A DNA stretch of 39,635 bases, taken from the NCBI GenBank assembly GCA_036897625.1, contig JAYMTA010000122.1:1-39635 (forward strand), in the 5' to 3' direction. This stretch comes from Pelargonium cotyledonis (Eukaryota; Streptophyta; Magnoliopsida; Geraniales; Geraniaceae). Positions 1 through 15,148 of the stretch are shown piece by piece. The notes under the pieces are model-generated. The model searched no databases. It worked only from the letters and a program-made list of their open reading frames with translations, and was not told where the DNA came from. Each line of letters starts with the position of its first letter. The first letter of the stretch is position 1. Position numbers and translations under genes: made by a program.

Positions 1-2982
1 TGTGTTTTGTCAATAAAACACAGCCACCATTTCACATCACAACCACCAGTCACCAACCACCATTTCACAACCATTATTTCAACAGTCATCACAGCCACCA
101 TTTCAACAATAAGTAATTAAGTCGAACCATGTAATAACTTGTGGCTTTTTATATGTTGATAACTAATGATTGATTTAGCAATGAAATTCACCTATCTTGT
201 TGTACGTACAACAAATAAAAGTATTTTTTACTCGGTATTCTAAGCAAATAGCTAGCTCAGCTCCAATGTTGCATGTATATAAATAATTTTATGCATGTTT
301 TCACTAGTAAGCCCAGAATTAATGTCATGTATCGTTTTGATATCTATAGGAACTGTGCTGTCTGCAACAAAAGCTCACACAGTAGCTTCAGTAAAAGTTG
401 ATAACATAATATATACTACTAACTTGGAAGTCTCAATGAGAATATTCTAAAAGAAAAAAGAGCAGCAGTTGCATTATTTGATAGATAGATGCATCAATCA
501 CAATTTTCATTTCTTTTCCAATTTCCAGATTGAGGAGATCCATATGAGAATCGGGGAAGCAAAGCTAGAAATTAATACACAAAATATATAGAATTTGTTA
601 AAACAATTTGTAAGGTTAATTGGTGGCCATATATATAAAGTTGCCACAATTTCAACTAGTGAATCCAGCTATATATATTCGTTACATTTACTATGCGGAG
701 GTGAGATAGAAGATTTTCAAAGCTAAACTTGATAGTCTTGGCACAGAATTCTTTGTGAAATTGAATGTGATGATTAGACATGATAGCATATATGGGGTAA
801 ACCAAAGCAAACAAAGATGTCCTCTAAGGCCAACTCTTTTTGACGGCCTTTTGGTTGATGATCTTCAAGTAGCGTGCACTAGGTGACTATCTTAATATAT
901 TGACGATTGGTTGATCTTTTAAAACGTTTAACAAGGTGTTTATAGAAGAGCCCGTAATAAACATAGTACGTAGATAGTACAGTACATATATAGGGCGCAT
1001 GGAATCTCAGCATATAAATAACACGTCTTATACATTTTTGTACGCATTAGTGACGTCTTTTTTAATGATAGTCACCCGAGGGACCATATTTTTTGTCTTG
1101 CACAACTTTAGAACCATATTGGCTTCTTCCGGTAGAAAGATCTTGGATAGATGTTTACATCTTGACTCGCGGCATATTATGCTAACCTCGTGATGATGGG
1201 ATTTGCCCATGATGATCGGTGGGCGGTTGCTTTCAAATTGGATAGTTCAAGATGTAACGAACGTGACCCTTCTCTAATGGTTCATACTTAAAGCAATATT
1301 TTCTCTTCTACTTGACGGGAAATTGTTTGTTGATTTTGTCTAATGATATTTGTGTATTTAAAAGTGTGATTCACATTCCGTTCGTAAAAACAAAAAGAGT
1401 GTAGAGTTTGAAGACATTAGAGAGAGATGAGATGGAATTAGAGGAAGGGCATATGATGAAGAATCCATGGCATGGCATGAGGAGCAACCTATTAATGGAA
1501 ATCAATGACAAACCTTATGCTGGCGTGCACGTAAAGAGATCGAAGAACCTACACTATACTTATTGCAACAAAAGCCTATTTTCAACTCCCACAAAAGCTA
1601 CTTGCATTCTTTCCTTTCCTCTTGTTTTTCTTTTATAATTCTCATCAACATTAATTTCACACATAATTAAACAAATTACTACTACAAAACTAAGCATATA
1701 AACTCAAAATTTCAATAGATATTCTATACTAGCTATCCATTACAATTATACAAATTGTAGCATGTAACAATTGTTTTTTTAAATTATCAAGACATGTTGG
1801 GGCAATAGGTTAATATCAATTTGAATTTTCTCTGAAAGTGAGAAACATTGATACTTCAAGTATGATGTTCCGTCGCTGATAAAAAAAATGTTTTTCAAAT
1901 TAAAAAAAAGGTCACCGTACATTATGTTCTTATATTTTATCCTCAATTTTCTATTAAATTAATATATTCATATTATTTGTGAATTGGAATTATATACTTT
2001 TGAACGACATTTATCTATTTTAAAACAATCAAGTGAATACTTCAAACAACTGGATGAAACGTTATTAAAACATATTCAATATGTAGCATAAATTTTAAAT
2101 TAGACTAATATCACTGTAATGCAAGTTGAAGGTAGCTTTAACTAAAATGATTTTCTTAAGAAACTCTTTTTAAATTAAAAGGTAGTGAGAGATATATATG
2201 AAGAGACATAAATTTTTAAAATTTGAATTGTAATTAAATGTATTCAAAATTTCAAACCGAACACATGATATCGATAAAAGTAACGCTTTATATTTTCGTG
2301 TTGTCAACGTGAGTGCAAATATTTATAGTTTTTTCAAACAGTTTGAAGTGATAAAATATGTAATAAGTGAAAAAAAACATAAGAAAAGATATAAATAGTT
2401 AAGACATTTTCTAGTTCTCATCAAGAGATGAAAAAAGAAAATGGTTATCATCTACTACTATTATATAGTTTAGCTCATTGAAGTCCTTCAAGAAAAGAAA
2501 GAAGAGAGCAATTGAAGTAGGAGGAGTGGAATGGAAGGGGATAAAGTCAAAGAGAAGAAAAAGGAAGTCAAATTATGGAATTAATGGAGGAAAGGATTGA
2601 AGGGACTGTTTCATGGGCTTCCTAAAAACCATGTGACCCTCTATTGCCCCTACCATATTAATTACACTCATCACACAAGAGAACAATATTTGAACTAAAA
2701 ATAACACTCATTTTTATTTTTTCTTTTTCTTAAAGAGCTAGCAATATCTAAATTACCCTTTTTGACCCAAGAAAAAACTAGAGGTTCTTTGTGGAGAAGT
2801 GTCTTCAAGGGCAAAGAAATCTTTTCACAAGGAGTCTCTCTTTCTCTCTCTTATTTAATCTACTCTACTCAGAATATCACACTCACAAACAAGCAAAACA
2901 CCAAAATCACACTCCCATCACAACTAGGAATTGAAAGACACTTCCACAATTGTTCTCTCTCTTGTTGAAGGAGGTGGTGCTC
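1..2982. other. Gene-free AT-rich intergenic region upstream of the carboxypeptidase gene
   Basis: No coding exon, RNA gene or recognisable transposon could be supported here. The first 110 bases hold loose repeats of a CCACCATTTCA-like unit. Open frames of 60-76 codons (for example around 1408-1638 and 1028-1210) resemble no protein family I know, and several lack an ATG at their first codon. About 2488-2610 is a strongly purine-rich stretch on the + strand. The last 150 bases are pyrimidine-rich and then A/C-rich, as expected of the promoter and leader of the gene starting at 2983. Confidence 0.6.
2848..2982 (+). promoter_or_regulatory. Putative core promoter and 5' leader of the carboxypeptidase gene
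   Basis: A CT-rich run (2835-2850) is followed by a TATA-like TTATTTAATC (2851-2860). After it comes an A/C-rich, ATG-free stretch typical of a plant 5' leader, and then the start codon at 2983. The position of the transcription start is inference only. Confidence 0.3.
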
Positions 2983-5653
<2,671 letters not shown>

Positions 5654-6013
5654 ACATGTTCTTCACAAACTCTAGTCATTTTTAATTGTTGAAGCAGAAG
5701 AAGAAAATTTGTGTTATATACTAAAGAAATGCAAATATCAGAAGAGAAATGAAGATTGTTTTCATTTGCTGCAAGTGTATATTAATCATTGCATTAGAAA
5801 AAAAGCCTGACCAGAGTAACCACATTATTTGGAGCCTTCAGAGAACTCATTACCTTACAATGAATCAACAACTACCACTCCCTAATACAGTAGCAGATTT
5901 GTTTTTCTTTCACCTAAAAGATCAATTCATTACATAAACTACATGTTGTACATAACTGTTCAGAGATTAACTAGAATTTGGTCCTACAAACAATAATGCC
6001 AGCAGCTGCTCAT
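5654..6013. other. Intergenic space between two convergent genes (3' UTRs)
   Basis: Only 360 bases separate the stop codon of the carboxypeptidase gene (+) from that of RIK (-), so this stretch must hold both 3' UTRs and both polyadenylation regions, which may overlap. No clear AATAAA hexamer stands out for the + gene. Nothing else was recognised. Confidence 0.6.
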
Positions 6014-9000
6014 TCACAAAGCCCAAAATGGCTTGTGCTCTGTAACTGTAGTGCGGTTGCTAAGTGATTCTTTGCTGGTTTCCTCGTCGTCGTCGTCATC
6101 TTCCTCCCCGTATTCCATTAGCTTCACCAAGGTATCTGCAATACACAAATAGTTTGACATGAGCTTATGCAGTAGTCAGAAGCAATTACATAAACAAGAA
6201 TAGCAAAAGAAATGACCTTTCCAATTATAAAAAATATTCCACATGCTAGGTAGTATAATAACCAAATAACAAGATAAAGTAATGCAAAAGTCTATGCCTA
6301 CCAGGAACTGTTTCAGGTATTGTCTTGTTCAGTATATTGGTCTTGTCATGCACCTTTACCGTCGTTGATGAAGTGAACTTTGGAGGTGGTGGTGGCGGGG
6401 GCATAGATTTTGGAGGGGGAGGCGGCATAGCCTTTGGAGGGGACAAAGGCATTCCATTGGATGATAGCTGCACCAACTTTTTTGGGGCTGGCATGGTTGA
6501 AATATTTCTCACTCCCATACCTGCAGTTGGTTCACTTGACTTTGGATAATCCACTCCCTGACATGAGTTTTGGGAGGGAAAAAACAAAACAAAACAAAAA
6601 CAAATTCACAACAGCAGTGAAGTCAGCAAACATTACACATAAAAAAGGAAGATGCTAGAAATATTCAAATAAATATACAAGGAAAAGAAGGAAATACGAG
6701 TTTTGGAGGCAACACGTGTAAATGGCCATACCATCCTTAAGTTACACAAACTAACATAAGCTTTTAAATCATTACCAGCATATAGTTTTCAAGGGACAGG
6801 GTAGGTATGACTACCAAATTTATAGGGTAAGAAAGTTGGTATTTCAAATCACTATATTTTGTATGATCTGCCAGTTGAAAAAAGATGGCAATACTATAAA
6901 ATAAGTTTGCAAGCTACTACAGGACGTAAATTCTACTTCAGATCGAATGACTGCCCCACTATACGCTTCCAAAGCAGGTTGCATCCACCACAGTATACAC
7001 TATTTTTCCCTTTGGTAAAGAGATCCAACCACCAAAAGAATCAATAGCCTGAGTACTGATGTCAATGCAGCCACAAAGCTGCAGTGGCTGCTGCAAATTT
7101 CTCTTCTCAAGATCATCTTTAAAATAAAGAATTTCAAGGACCTTGGTACTAGCTCATTTATTTAGACATGAAATATGCATGTAGAGTGTAGACAAATCAT
7201 GGACTTCATATGTTTTATCTCATGCACTGCCAGGTAAAACACAATTGAAATCACACCCTGCCCACCTTTTCAATAGTGAAAAAAATGAAGAAAAAAAAAT
7301 TAGTACAAAAGATGCAAGGTTCAATTCAAATACCCCTAGGCAGAAACGAATCATTTAGTAGAATAAGCAGGGCATTGCATGATGTCTCTATCGTACTGAA
7401 ACAATAGATGGGATTTGTGAAGTCCATCCGAGAAAACATTCACACTAGGTGTTGTCTAGTTTCCTAAAAAGCCATATAAATAAATCTAGCTTAAGAATGG
7501 AACACAACAGATGCTATAGCCCCTTCCCTTGGTATATGACTCTCATGATAGGGGGCAAAGAGTGAAGGTTTGTGTTTGTAAAACAAAACCAAGAGGCAAT
7601 GAGTTCAAACTTCAAAACTACAAAGTTGAAAACAAGTAGAACCACATGATATACTTTATATATAAGACTAATTTATACCAAATGCATGATTGAACGATTA
7701 AGATCACACTAGGTCCTTAATAAACAGCTCTTAAATGATCTTGAGAAAAGCATACTACGCCACCATTGATATCGGCGATGGTAGAATCTCTTCTCCAGGG
7801 GACAATCTTGTATGAACTAATGGTGGCCACCTACCAAGTAAGCCAACACTGGACCAATAGCACAACAGTGCAAATTATGTGTTCTTACATCATCTACCAC
7901 ATGATGTACAACAATAAACCAATCAGCATATGATCTTGCATTGGTGGCCCCAGATCAAAGATTTTTTTGATGAAGCAAGTGCTCATCCCATGGCAACTCC
8001 AAAAGTGAAAACCCTGTGAAACCTACAAACCAATGATCCAATATAGAGGTCCAGTATCAGCCTGTTAGCTTCATAGAAGGTCAGAGAAAATACCTGGAAT
8101 ATTAAGCAGTGAAAGTCAGCACAAGCATACAACCATATTCCAGAGATGACGTTGAAATGAAGATATTAGCAAACACATTCAGTTAATGTTCTTGTTAATA
8201 ATGAAGCGGACAGCAGGCAAATTTTGTTTAATGCCGACTAAAGATTAATGAATTAATATTTGCTTGACTGGATAGCTCAAGAATCTGGCTCAAAATTTTG
8301 AAAGCTGGGAGAAAGGGAACTTAACGCAAAGTAAATAGAAAAAAGCTGTAGTTCAGCATTCAGCTGCACTAAAATCAAAATTATCGACAGTAAATGCAAA
8401 ACTCTACTAGTGAGTAAATGTAAGCTGAGTTGGTAACAGAACCAGGCTACTAGAGATATATCTAACTCGTGTATTGATACTTATTCAATTAAAATAAGTA
8501 AACCTCTCACTCAAGCAAAATTTATAAGTGTCATTATATTACCCTTCACAAGGTATTGTTATAAGCAAAGCCATAGACAGTAACAAATATATACTAAAGA
8601 AAATTAGTACAAAATATGAATATGAATGAATATGAATATGATAACCTACTTCTCTTGATTTTTTTTTATTTTTTATTTTGAGAAGCTACCTCTCTTGATG
8701 CAAATTACAAGTTATTAACTTTGACATCAAGTAATCGAATCAACCTTTATTTCATAAGACCATTCATGATGCTGATATTGGCACCTCTACTTTGGAAGCA
8801 ACCAAGCAAAGCCCCACCCGATTTAGGAGAGATGGTGGATGCAAGATAATTTCAAATAGAGAACTATACTCTAGAATTGGACAATGTAATTTAACAAGGA
8901 CTAACTAATTGCTAGTATTACTAAAGGAAAAAAAATGTATCTGTGTACCGCCTTCTGTCCTTCGAAAAACTAAGAACTCGTTGAATTCACAAATTTTAGA

Positions 9001-12000
9001 TTCAGTCAGTTTCCTTTTCCATTTATTGGGACATATTTATTTTATTTTATTTTATTTTAACGAATCCAATTTGCAAATAGTAAAAACATAAAAGAATAAA
9101 ACATCAGTCAACGATTCCCAAAGCCAATTAGCAATATGTTATTAATACCTGATGCAGATTGGTAGGGATCTTTGAACCAACTGGCAATTCCTGGAACTTC
9201 CGCTTTTGTGGAGGCCGTTTCTCCTTATCGAGATTGGAGCTTAAACTCAACTTCAATTCCGCACTTGCTACTGGTGTTGAGGGTGCAACCATAGACATGG
9301 TGGAAGAAGATGACTGTCTAAGGGCTAGGGCAACTTGTTGTAAAGGTGTCGCTTGAGGATATATCCCACCATAGTATCCACTATAGCTTGTTCCACCAGG
9401 TAATGGAGGCTGGGGATAGCCAACCACATTCTGCTGAGGGTGCGCGCAACTCAACAATCCCCCAGGTTGTGGTGCTGTACCTTGAGAAAAGATAGTAGTG
9501 ACTGCAGGAATTGTAACTGATGGAGCTGGTGAGCCCACAGTCAATGATGTCAAACCAATAGTCGAACCTGTACTTTTCATATCATTCCCAGAACTCCGAA
9601 CTCTAGCCAACTGTTGTAAGGGTGGAACAGCACCATAAACTTTACCAGATGAAACCCTAAGACAGTTAGACCATCACAATACCAATTATTTAGTGTAAAC
9701 AAAACATCCATGGAATGAATAAAAACTGATAGGATGCTGAAAACTGATCTTCATATAATCAGTAAACATAAAATTGGCAGTTCCTATACTTAATTAGAGT
9801 AGTTTTTCCTGTCAAAGATATCAGCCATTGTACAGTAGAAGGTACAGATACATAATCATAAGACCATGTATATTTTCACTGAAGACCTAACCACATGGTG
9901 TGCCAGGAAAGTTATATCTTAATTACCTGGAAGCGCCACATTCTACACTGATAGTATCCAAAAGATTTTCAGCCAAGCGCTTAGCATCCTCAAGGCTCTT
10001 TGGGTTACTACTTGATAAGAATAGATGCAGTGGCAGCTGTCCTGCATGCAGAATGGAAATATACTAACTCTAACAAAATAAAAGAACAATGTGCTAAACC
10101 AACAAGTTTGCAAATGGCCACATAGCAGCAAATCTTTACCTTCCCCATGTGCACTTTCAAAGTTTCCCGAACCATGTCCTCTTAGTAAGACAGTTGCTCC
10201 TGTTTCATTCATAATGTGATTTATATACTGATCCTGCGTGTACAAAACCGAACCGCCAACAAAAAAAAAAACAATCTCTCCCGATCGTATGGAGATGTTA
10301 GAGAAAGCTTCAAACATTAGAATCACTCATCTTGATAATGTGTAATACAGAATTAAAATAAACTGATCAAGTAAAAGACGAGATCACGAGGACTTAAAAT
10401 AAAAATTGAACATCTCAGTGGCACCGGCACAGAGGGGCATGAACATAGAGGACCACCCAGCCAAGCCCACCATATATATGTACCTATCAGAAACATGAAA
10501 GATAGGGTGATGAGGAAAACTTACATTTGGTCCACGGATATGAGATGCAATGTTCAGTGAGGGGTCAGCGTCAAAGCCCAAAAACACACATGTGCTCGAT
10601 GCCTGAGTTAGATGATTCAATTAGAGAACTTACATGTTTTAAAATTTGAGATATAGTCAGTCCACAAGGTAGCTATGGCATGCATGCATACCTTCACTTC
10701 GTTGCTCATAACTGAATGAAGGCCAAAGGAAGTTGACGGTAAATTCTGACCCTTCAGCATTTCTTCAACCATAGCAGCTGCACGATCAACTGCTATTATC
10801 CGTTCTGCTGTCTCTTTTAACTGCAGTGTAACAGTAAATATATATGTAAGGAAAACCATAACTGAAATCCTTAGAAGACAAATAAAATAGACCTTACATA
10901 ATAGCAGCAGTTTTTTGTTCTCTCCACTTTCCTTTAAAATGTATTGAGAAAGAAAGATTTTGAATAGATTGGAGCACCAAGAGAGGTCGGATTGAAAAAA
11001 ATAACGAAGCCTAGCAGCTACTAGCTCACCCTATAATTCATGGTTTCAAATAATTCAAGCTTGTATAGGGTAAGCACTTATAAGAAGCCTTGCAGCTAGT
11101 AGCTCACAGTTCAAGGTTCAGGCATTCAGCAAAATACCACATACTTTTGCCACAAATGATATGGAACTAACCCCCACATATAAGGTAATCCTCGCACCGA
11201 TCTGTTCACGATTAGATATCTTTAACTATTTATAAACCATAAATTTATACATATCAACAACAGATCTTCAGTTTGGCATGGTAGCAACAAATACGCATTA
11301 AACTTCATTAGAAGAAAATTCGGACAAATACTTGTTAAAGAGAATCCTAGGGTTTGACTTAGATGTATTCTCAATCAACTTAACTGTCTGTCTAGCTAAG
11401 TGGTAGCAAGAATGGGAAATCTCATGGTGGATTAGAAGCCACTTGTCATCTTCCATTGTAACATGTGATGGACCTAATTAAAAGGTATATTGAGTACTAT
11501 GACAAAAAGTAACCAGCCAAGCAAAAACATGAAGGTTACAAAGCACCATTATATACACAACCCCGTGTCCCCGTTAAATTTTTATTCAAGATTAATATAG
11601 CATACATACATGAGCTCCTGCAGATATGTGAAGATATAATGGCTTTTCACCGTCCGGAGGTGAGTTTGGTGGGTGGTACTTCCCCCTACAAGGATATTTG
11701 AGCATAAACATAATTCAGTAAAATTAGAGAGCAATAAGAAACCCTTTAGCAGCCTTAAATAGTTAAATGACAGACAAACCTTGTAATCACTACAGCACCA
11801 GTGCACCTCTGGATCTGTAATATTATATGAATCTCTTAGAATATAGCAACAAAACAAAATCATAAAAGCAAACTAAAGAAAATCTAATTCACCTCTTCCT
11901 GTATCTGTCGCTTTGTGAGCTTGTAGCGAACAGAAGATTCTGCATCATTTATGACAATTTCACGAGCTATAATTAGCTCATCCTGAATCTTCAACTAAAA

Positions 12001-13146
12001 AGAGGAAAAATCATAAACAATAGAGAAAATACTCAAGAATTCAGTACTTGAAACATAAAGGGAAAAAACACAACACTAATCATAAAACCATATGTGGCAA
12101 ACAGTAACAATTTTTCCATCGATGAAACTAAGCATCTATTTACAAATATATATATGTAAATGGATGATATATGTAGACAACAATCATATACCCATGTCTA
12201 GTCCTAATTTACACCATAGCACAAACAATACGGAAGGTAATAAATAACAACATAAACACTCTGAAGCCAACACAAATGCAAGCATACTCAAGAAATAGTA
12301 TCTTAATCATTTTACCTTGGAGGCGATTGATGCAGACTGTTGCTGTATCAGAGGCGCCTGGAACACCTGAGGCTTTGTGGCACTGCTAACTGAAATTGGA
12401 TTCCTTACAATAACACCAGAGCTTGGAGCTACACCGGGAAGTGCAAGCCCAGCAAGATATCCCATGTTCCCCATTGGAAGAACTCCAGGCACTGCTAAAC
12501 CAGCAGAAACCAATGAGTCTGCTGGTTGATCCCACTTCCTCTTCTTTCTGCAGCACATTCTAAAGCTTACCATAATGCAGCACAAATAGTACTATACAAT
12601 ACTTGCAACAACAAAAAAAGACATTGTAATCCCACCATACTATAACAAAATAAAAGAGAACTTTTTTGTATTTTAAAAAGTACAATGACAGGCATTACAG
12701 AGAATGTCAATCTATCTGTCTGAGAAACAATGCATTTCAATACATTGTCAACAACTTTGGAGAACACTTGACCCTTAAAGAAACCCCGAATTGAACCAAC
12801 AAGAAACCTAAAAGCTATATCAAGCATTTTGGATATGAATCATGCAATTCATCAGTTAAGAACCAACAACAACCTCGATAATGCTGAAGATCCATAAACC
12901 TAAAACCCAAAACCCTTGAACATCAGCAAAAAAAATAAAATTTGGAGAAAAACACCCCAACAACAACACCAGCAGCAATAAGAATCCAAGATTGAAAATT
13001 CTCACGAATGAGAAAATTAAGGGGAAAGATAAACTAGGGTTTTGTAGAGGGAAGCAGAAGAGATGGTACCTTTGCCTAGTTTGTGATGCGTCGGTGGAGA
13101 TGGCGGCGCTATCGGTGGAAACCTTGGGCTCAGCGTCTTCGGTCAT
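6014..13146 (-). CDS. RIK: KH-domain protein RIK (RS2/AS1-interacting; KHDC4/BLOM7-like)
   Basis: Nuclear RNA-binding protein; its plant relatives bind the MYB protein RS2/AS1, which silences KNOX genes, and the animal relative KHDC4/BLOM7 acts in splicing. Exons on the minus strand: 13146-13070, 12547-12316, 11994-11893, 11814-11780, 11685-11610, 10820-10692, 10602-10525, 10233-10140, 10041-9927, 9656-9149, 6557-6302, 6135-6014, giving 607 aa. In order: a basic KKRKWDQP near residue 26; a first KH-like region (about 104-200) with REIVINDAESSVRYKLTKRQ and ITRGKYHPP; a second KH-like region (about 218-315) with GFDADPSLNIASHIRGPN and LLRGHGSG; a P/Q/G/S-rich region; a KRPPQKRKFQELP motif near 465; proline runs near 530-545; and an acidic EEDDDDDEE close to the C terminus, written by a GAC/GAG repeat. 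All exon phases agree. It is divergent from the amylase gene. Confidence 0.9.
6581..6601. repeat. AAAAC pentanucleotide microsatellite
   Basis: Four consecutive AAAAC units read directly, close to the 3' splice site of RIK intron 10 on the minus strand. There they form a GTTTT-rich tract about 25-45 bases upstream of the acceptor, so they may serve as part of the polypyrimidine region. Confidence 0.8.
9036..9059. repeat. TTTAT pentanucleotide microsatellite
   Basis: About five TTTAT units lie within RIK intron 10, about 90 bases into the intron from its 5' end on the minus strand. Read directly. Confidence 0.8.
11006..11107. repeat. Imperfect 24-bp direct repeat in RIK intron 5
   Basis: GAAGCCTAGCAGCTACTAGC (from 11006) and GAAGCCTTGCAGCTAGTAGC (from 11084) are near-identical and 78 bp apart; the match extends to GCTCAC in both. 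The surrounding intron (10821-11609) has no recognised coding content. Confidence 0.7.
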
Positions 13147-14496
13147 TATCTTCCTGAAATTGAAACTGGGTAGAATATGAAGGGTGGCCGGGTTCTGGGA
13201 AACGGTTAAAGATTGCGATTTTATATCACCAGACAATGAGATTCCACGTTCATCGCCAGTAACCAAGTTGGACGATGAAAAGTAAAGCTATATTTTTCAA
13301 CCTCCTCTTGTAAATATTTTTTCATTAAGAACCGGGTACTCGTGCCCAAAAGTTTTTAACTTCTAAAGACAAAGACATGGATCTCTGGACTAGAGCGAGC
13401 TTCGAACGGATTGAAATTAAACTCCTCGTAAAGGCTTGAAAGTTGAAACATGTAATTGGTAGGAGATTAATTAGAGAAAAAAACACCAAAGATGAGCTAT
13501 AAAAATACCTAAAAAGAAGACCTAGATCAGCCTTCCACGCAATGCCTTGAAGCTTGGCCGCCACATTGTGCACTCACTATATATGTCCCTCAAGTCTCAC
13601 CTCGCCATGTAGTTGGGTACAATATTGTCATTCATTCGAATTTGATCTCTTCGAGTAGGGTGAGTTAAGGACTCTACTAAGCCTAAGACCGACTTGAACT
13701 TCGTCTATACAATCACACCCCGAACAATCTCCTTCAGTGGCATGGATGGTGCCTCTTTTAGTCCATGTCACACCCAAATTGCTTCTCAAAGCTCCAACTG
13801 AGCGGATGAATCCAAGGGTCGACTCACCACAAGATTGAATCCAAATGTTTCGCACACGCCATCCCTCTCTCCCTTCCTCCATTCAGATTGCGCCATGTGG
13901 AGGACGTCATACACATGTTGCGCCGCACATGATCACCGTTGCCTTGGTCCAACCAAACTGAACTATATCAAACCGCTATTCCAATCGTTGAATTGACTTG
14001 ACTAGTATGGAACGTTAAATGTAACCATATTAACAATAACATGAATTATCATTCCTCAAAAGAAGACGGTTAGTATAATGTACTTAGTTTTGTATCATCA
14101 TGATTATGCATTAATTAGTAAAACTAATTTATTTTAAGAATATTATGGACAATTCATACATAATTAAACTTTTAAAAAACGAAAGCAGAACACTTACAAC
14201 ATCATTTTGAGACGGAGAGAGTTTACACACATTCAAGACATAATTAAGCTAATTAAAACTAATTTGATTCAGAATGAAACACCAATCAAATTGAAACATT
14301 TTATTAAATTCAATAACACTAAAAAAATTGGACAATTTAACGAGAAAGTAGCAACAAGCTGCAACGTACAAAAAATGATACAACATGAGCTCACAAAAGC
14401 CAAACAAGAAACACATATTTTTTTGGCATTTGCTCTGGCGAGACAATGGAGAGCAAAATCATACATATCTGTGAGCGAAAATCGGCATGGAAATGC
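13147..14496. other. Shared intergenic region between divergent RIK and amylase genes
   Basis: Contains the RIK 5' leader next to 13147 and AT-rich promoter DNA. About 13540-13990 is more GC-rich than its surroundings and has no recognisable protein match on either strand. The open frame at 13628-13882 (-) resembles nothing I know. No transposon ends were seen. Confidence 0.5.
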
Positions 14497-14510
14497 TTAT
14501 ATTTATTTAA
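14497..14510 (+). promoter_or_regulatory. Candidate TATA box of the amylase gene
   Basis: TTATATTTATTTAA lies ahead of a pyrimidine-rich stretch that includes a TC dinucleotide run (14629-14644). Such CT-rich leaders are common downstream of plant TATA boxes. A transcription start near 14530-14545 is inferred from spacing alone. Confidence 0.4.
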
Positions 14511-14948
14511 AACATCCGATTATGGCATTCTTAGCTTATTTGAAGCCATTTCCGCTTCTTCTCTCTTCAATTTTCACCATATAAATGTCTCACTCTCTGC
14601 GCCATTGCATCTCCTTAATTTTCTGCTTTCTCTCTCTCTCTCTCCATCACAACTCACATACATACTTTTGCTCACTCCTCGTCATCATCTTCATGGAGAT
14701 TTTAATCTTTGTGTAGTACTTGAAAACAACAAAAAACACCATTTGTCCCCGTACGTCTCCTCGTACCCAGGTGACCAATTTCTCAGTCCTTCAATTTCTA
14801 TTAATGGACATTTTTGTTTTGATCTGATCCTTAATGTTCGTTAGTTTCGCCCGCATTTCGTTATTGGGTTTGGTTCATTTGTTGATCACATGTTATATGA
14901 TTTGAGTGAGCACTGGATTTGAATCTTCTATATTTTAACATCCCCAGG

Positions 14949-15134
14949 TAGATTTTTTTTTTTTTGAAATCTCTTGATTGCTGTTTCCTACAAGTTTCTG
15001 CATGTGATCTTGATTGGTTATACGCTATTGTTCGATCATTATGGTTGTTGTCGTTGTTGTTTTGTAAGAGATATGTGATTCTTTGATTTCATCTTCAAAT
15101 TTTAACCAAAAAAAACTCGTGAATTCGATGGCAG
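14949..15134 (+). other. Possible intron in the 5' leader of the amylase gene
   Basis: CCCCAG|GTAGAT at 14949 is a fair donor, followed by a T-rich interior. GATGGCAG|GAACG ending at 15134 is a usable acceptor just ahead of the start codon at 15145. If spliced, this would remove the upstream ATG at 15128. Neither site is strong, and the retained form is equally possible. Confidence 0.35.
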
Positions 15135-15148
15135 GAACGAAGAAATGA
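15128..15148 (+). promoter_or_regulatory. Six-codon upstream ORF overlapping the amylase start codon
   Basis: ATG at 15128 opens MAGTKK and ends in TGA at 15146-15148. That stop overlaps the main start codon (15145-15147) as ATGA. It would be translated only if the leader is unspliced at 15134, because splicing there removes its ATG. Uncertain, but the sequence arrangement is exact. Confidence 0.45.

Larger units (their letters stand above)
6558..9148 (-). other. 2.6-kb intron 10 of RIK
   Basis: GT-AG intron separating the NLHQ-encoding exon end from the proline-rich exon. It is by far the largest intron of the gene. It holds simple repeats, namely AAAAC units at 6581-6601, TTTAT units at 9036-9059 and GAATAT units near 8616-8640, and several AT-rich stretches. 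I found no coding exon, tRNA-like promoter boxes or transposon ends inside it. Confidence 0.7.

Noticed and set aside
1408-1638. 76-codon open frame on the + strand upstream of the carboxypeptidase gene
   Set aside because: It begins at TTG rather than ATG, resembles no known family, and lies in AT-rich DNA without promoter or splice context.
14207-14844. Open frames of 125 and 132 codons ahead of the amylase gene
   Set aside because: They cover the likely promoter and CT-rich leader, have no family resemblance and no splice link to the amylase frame.
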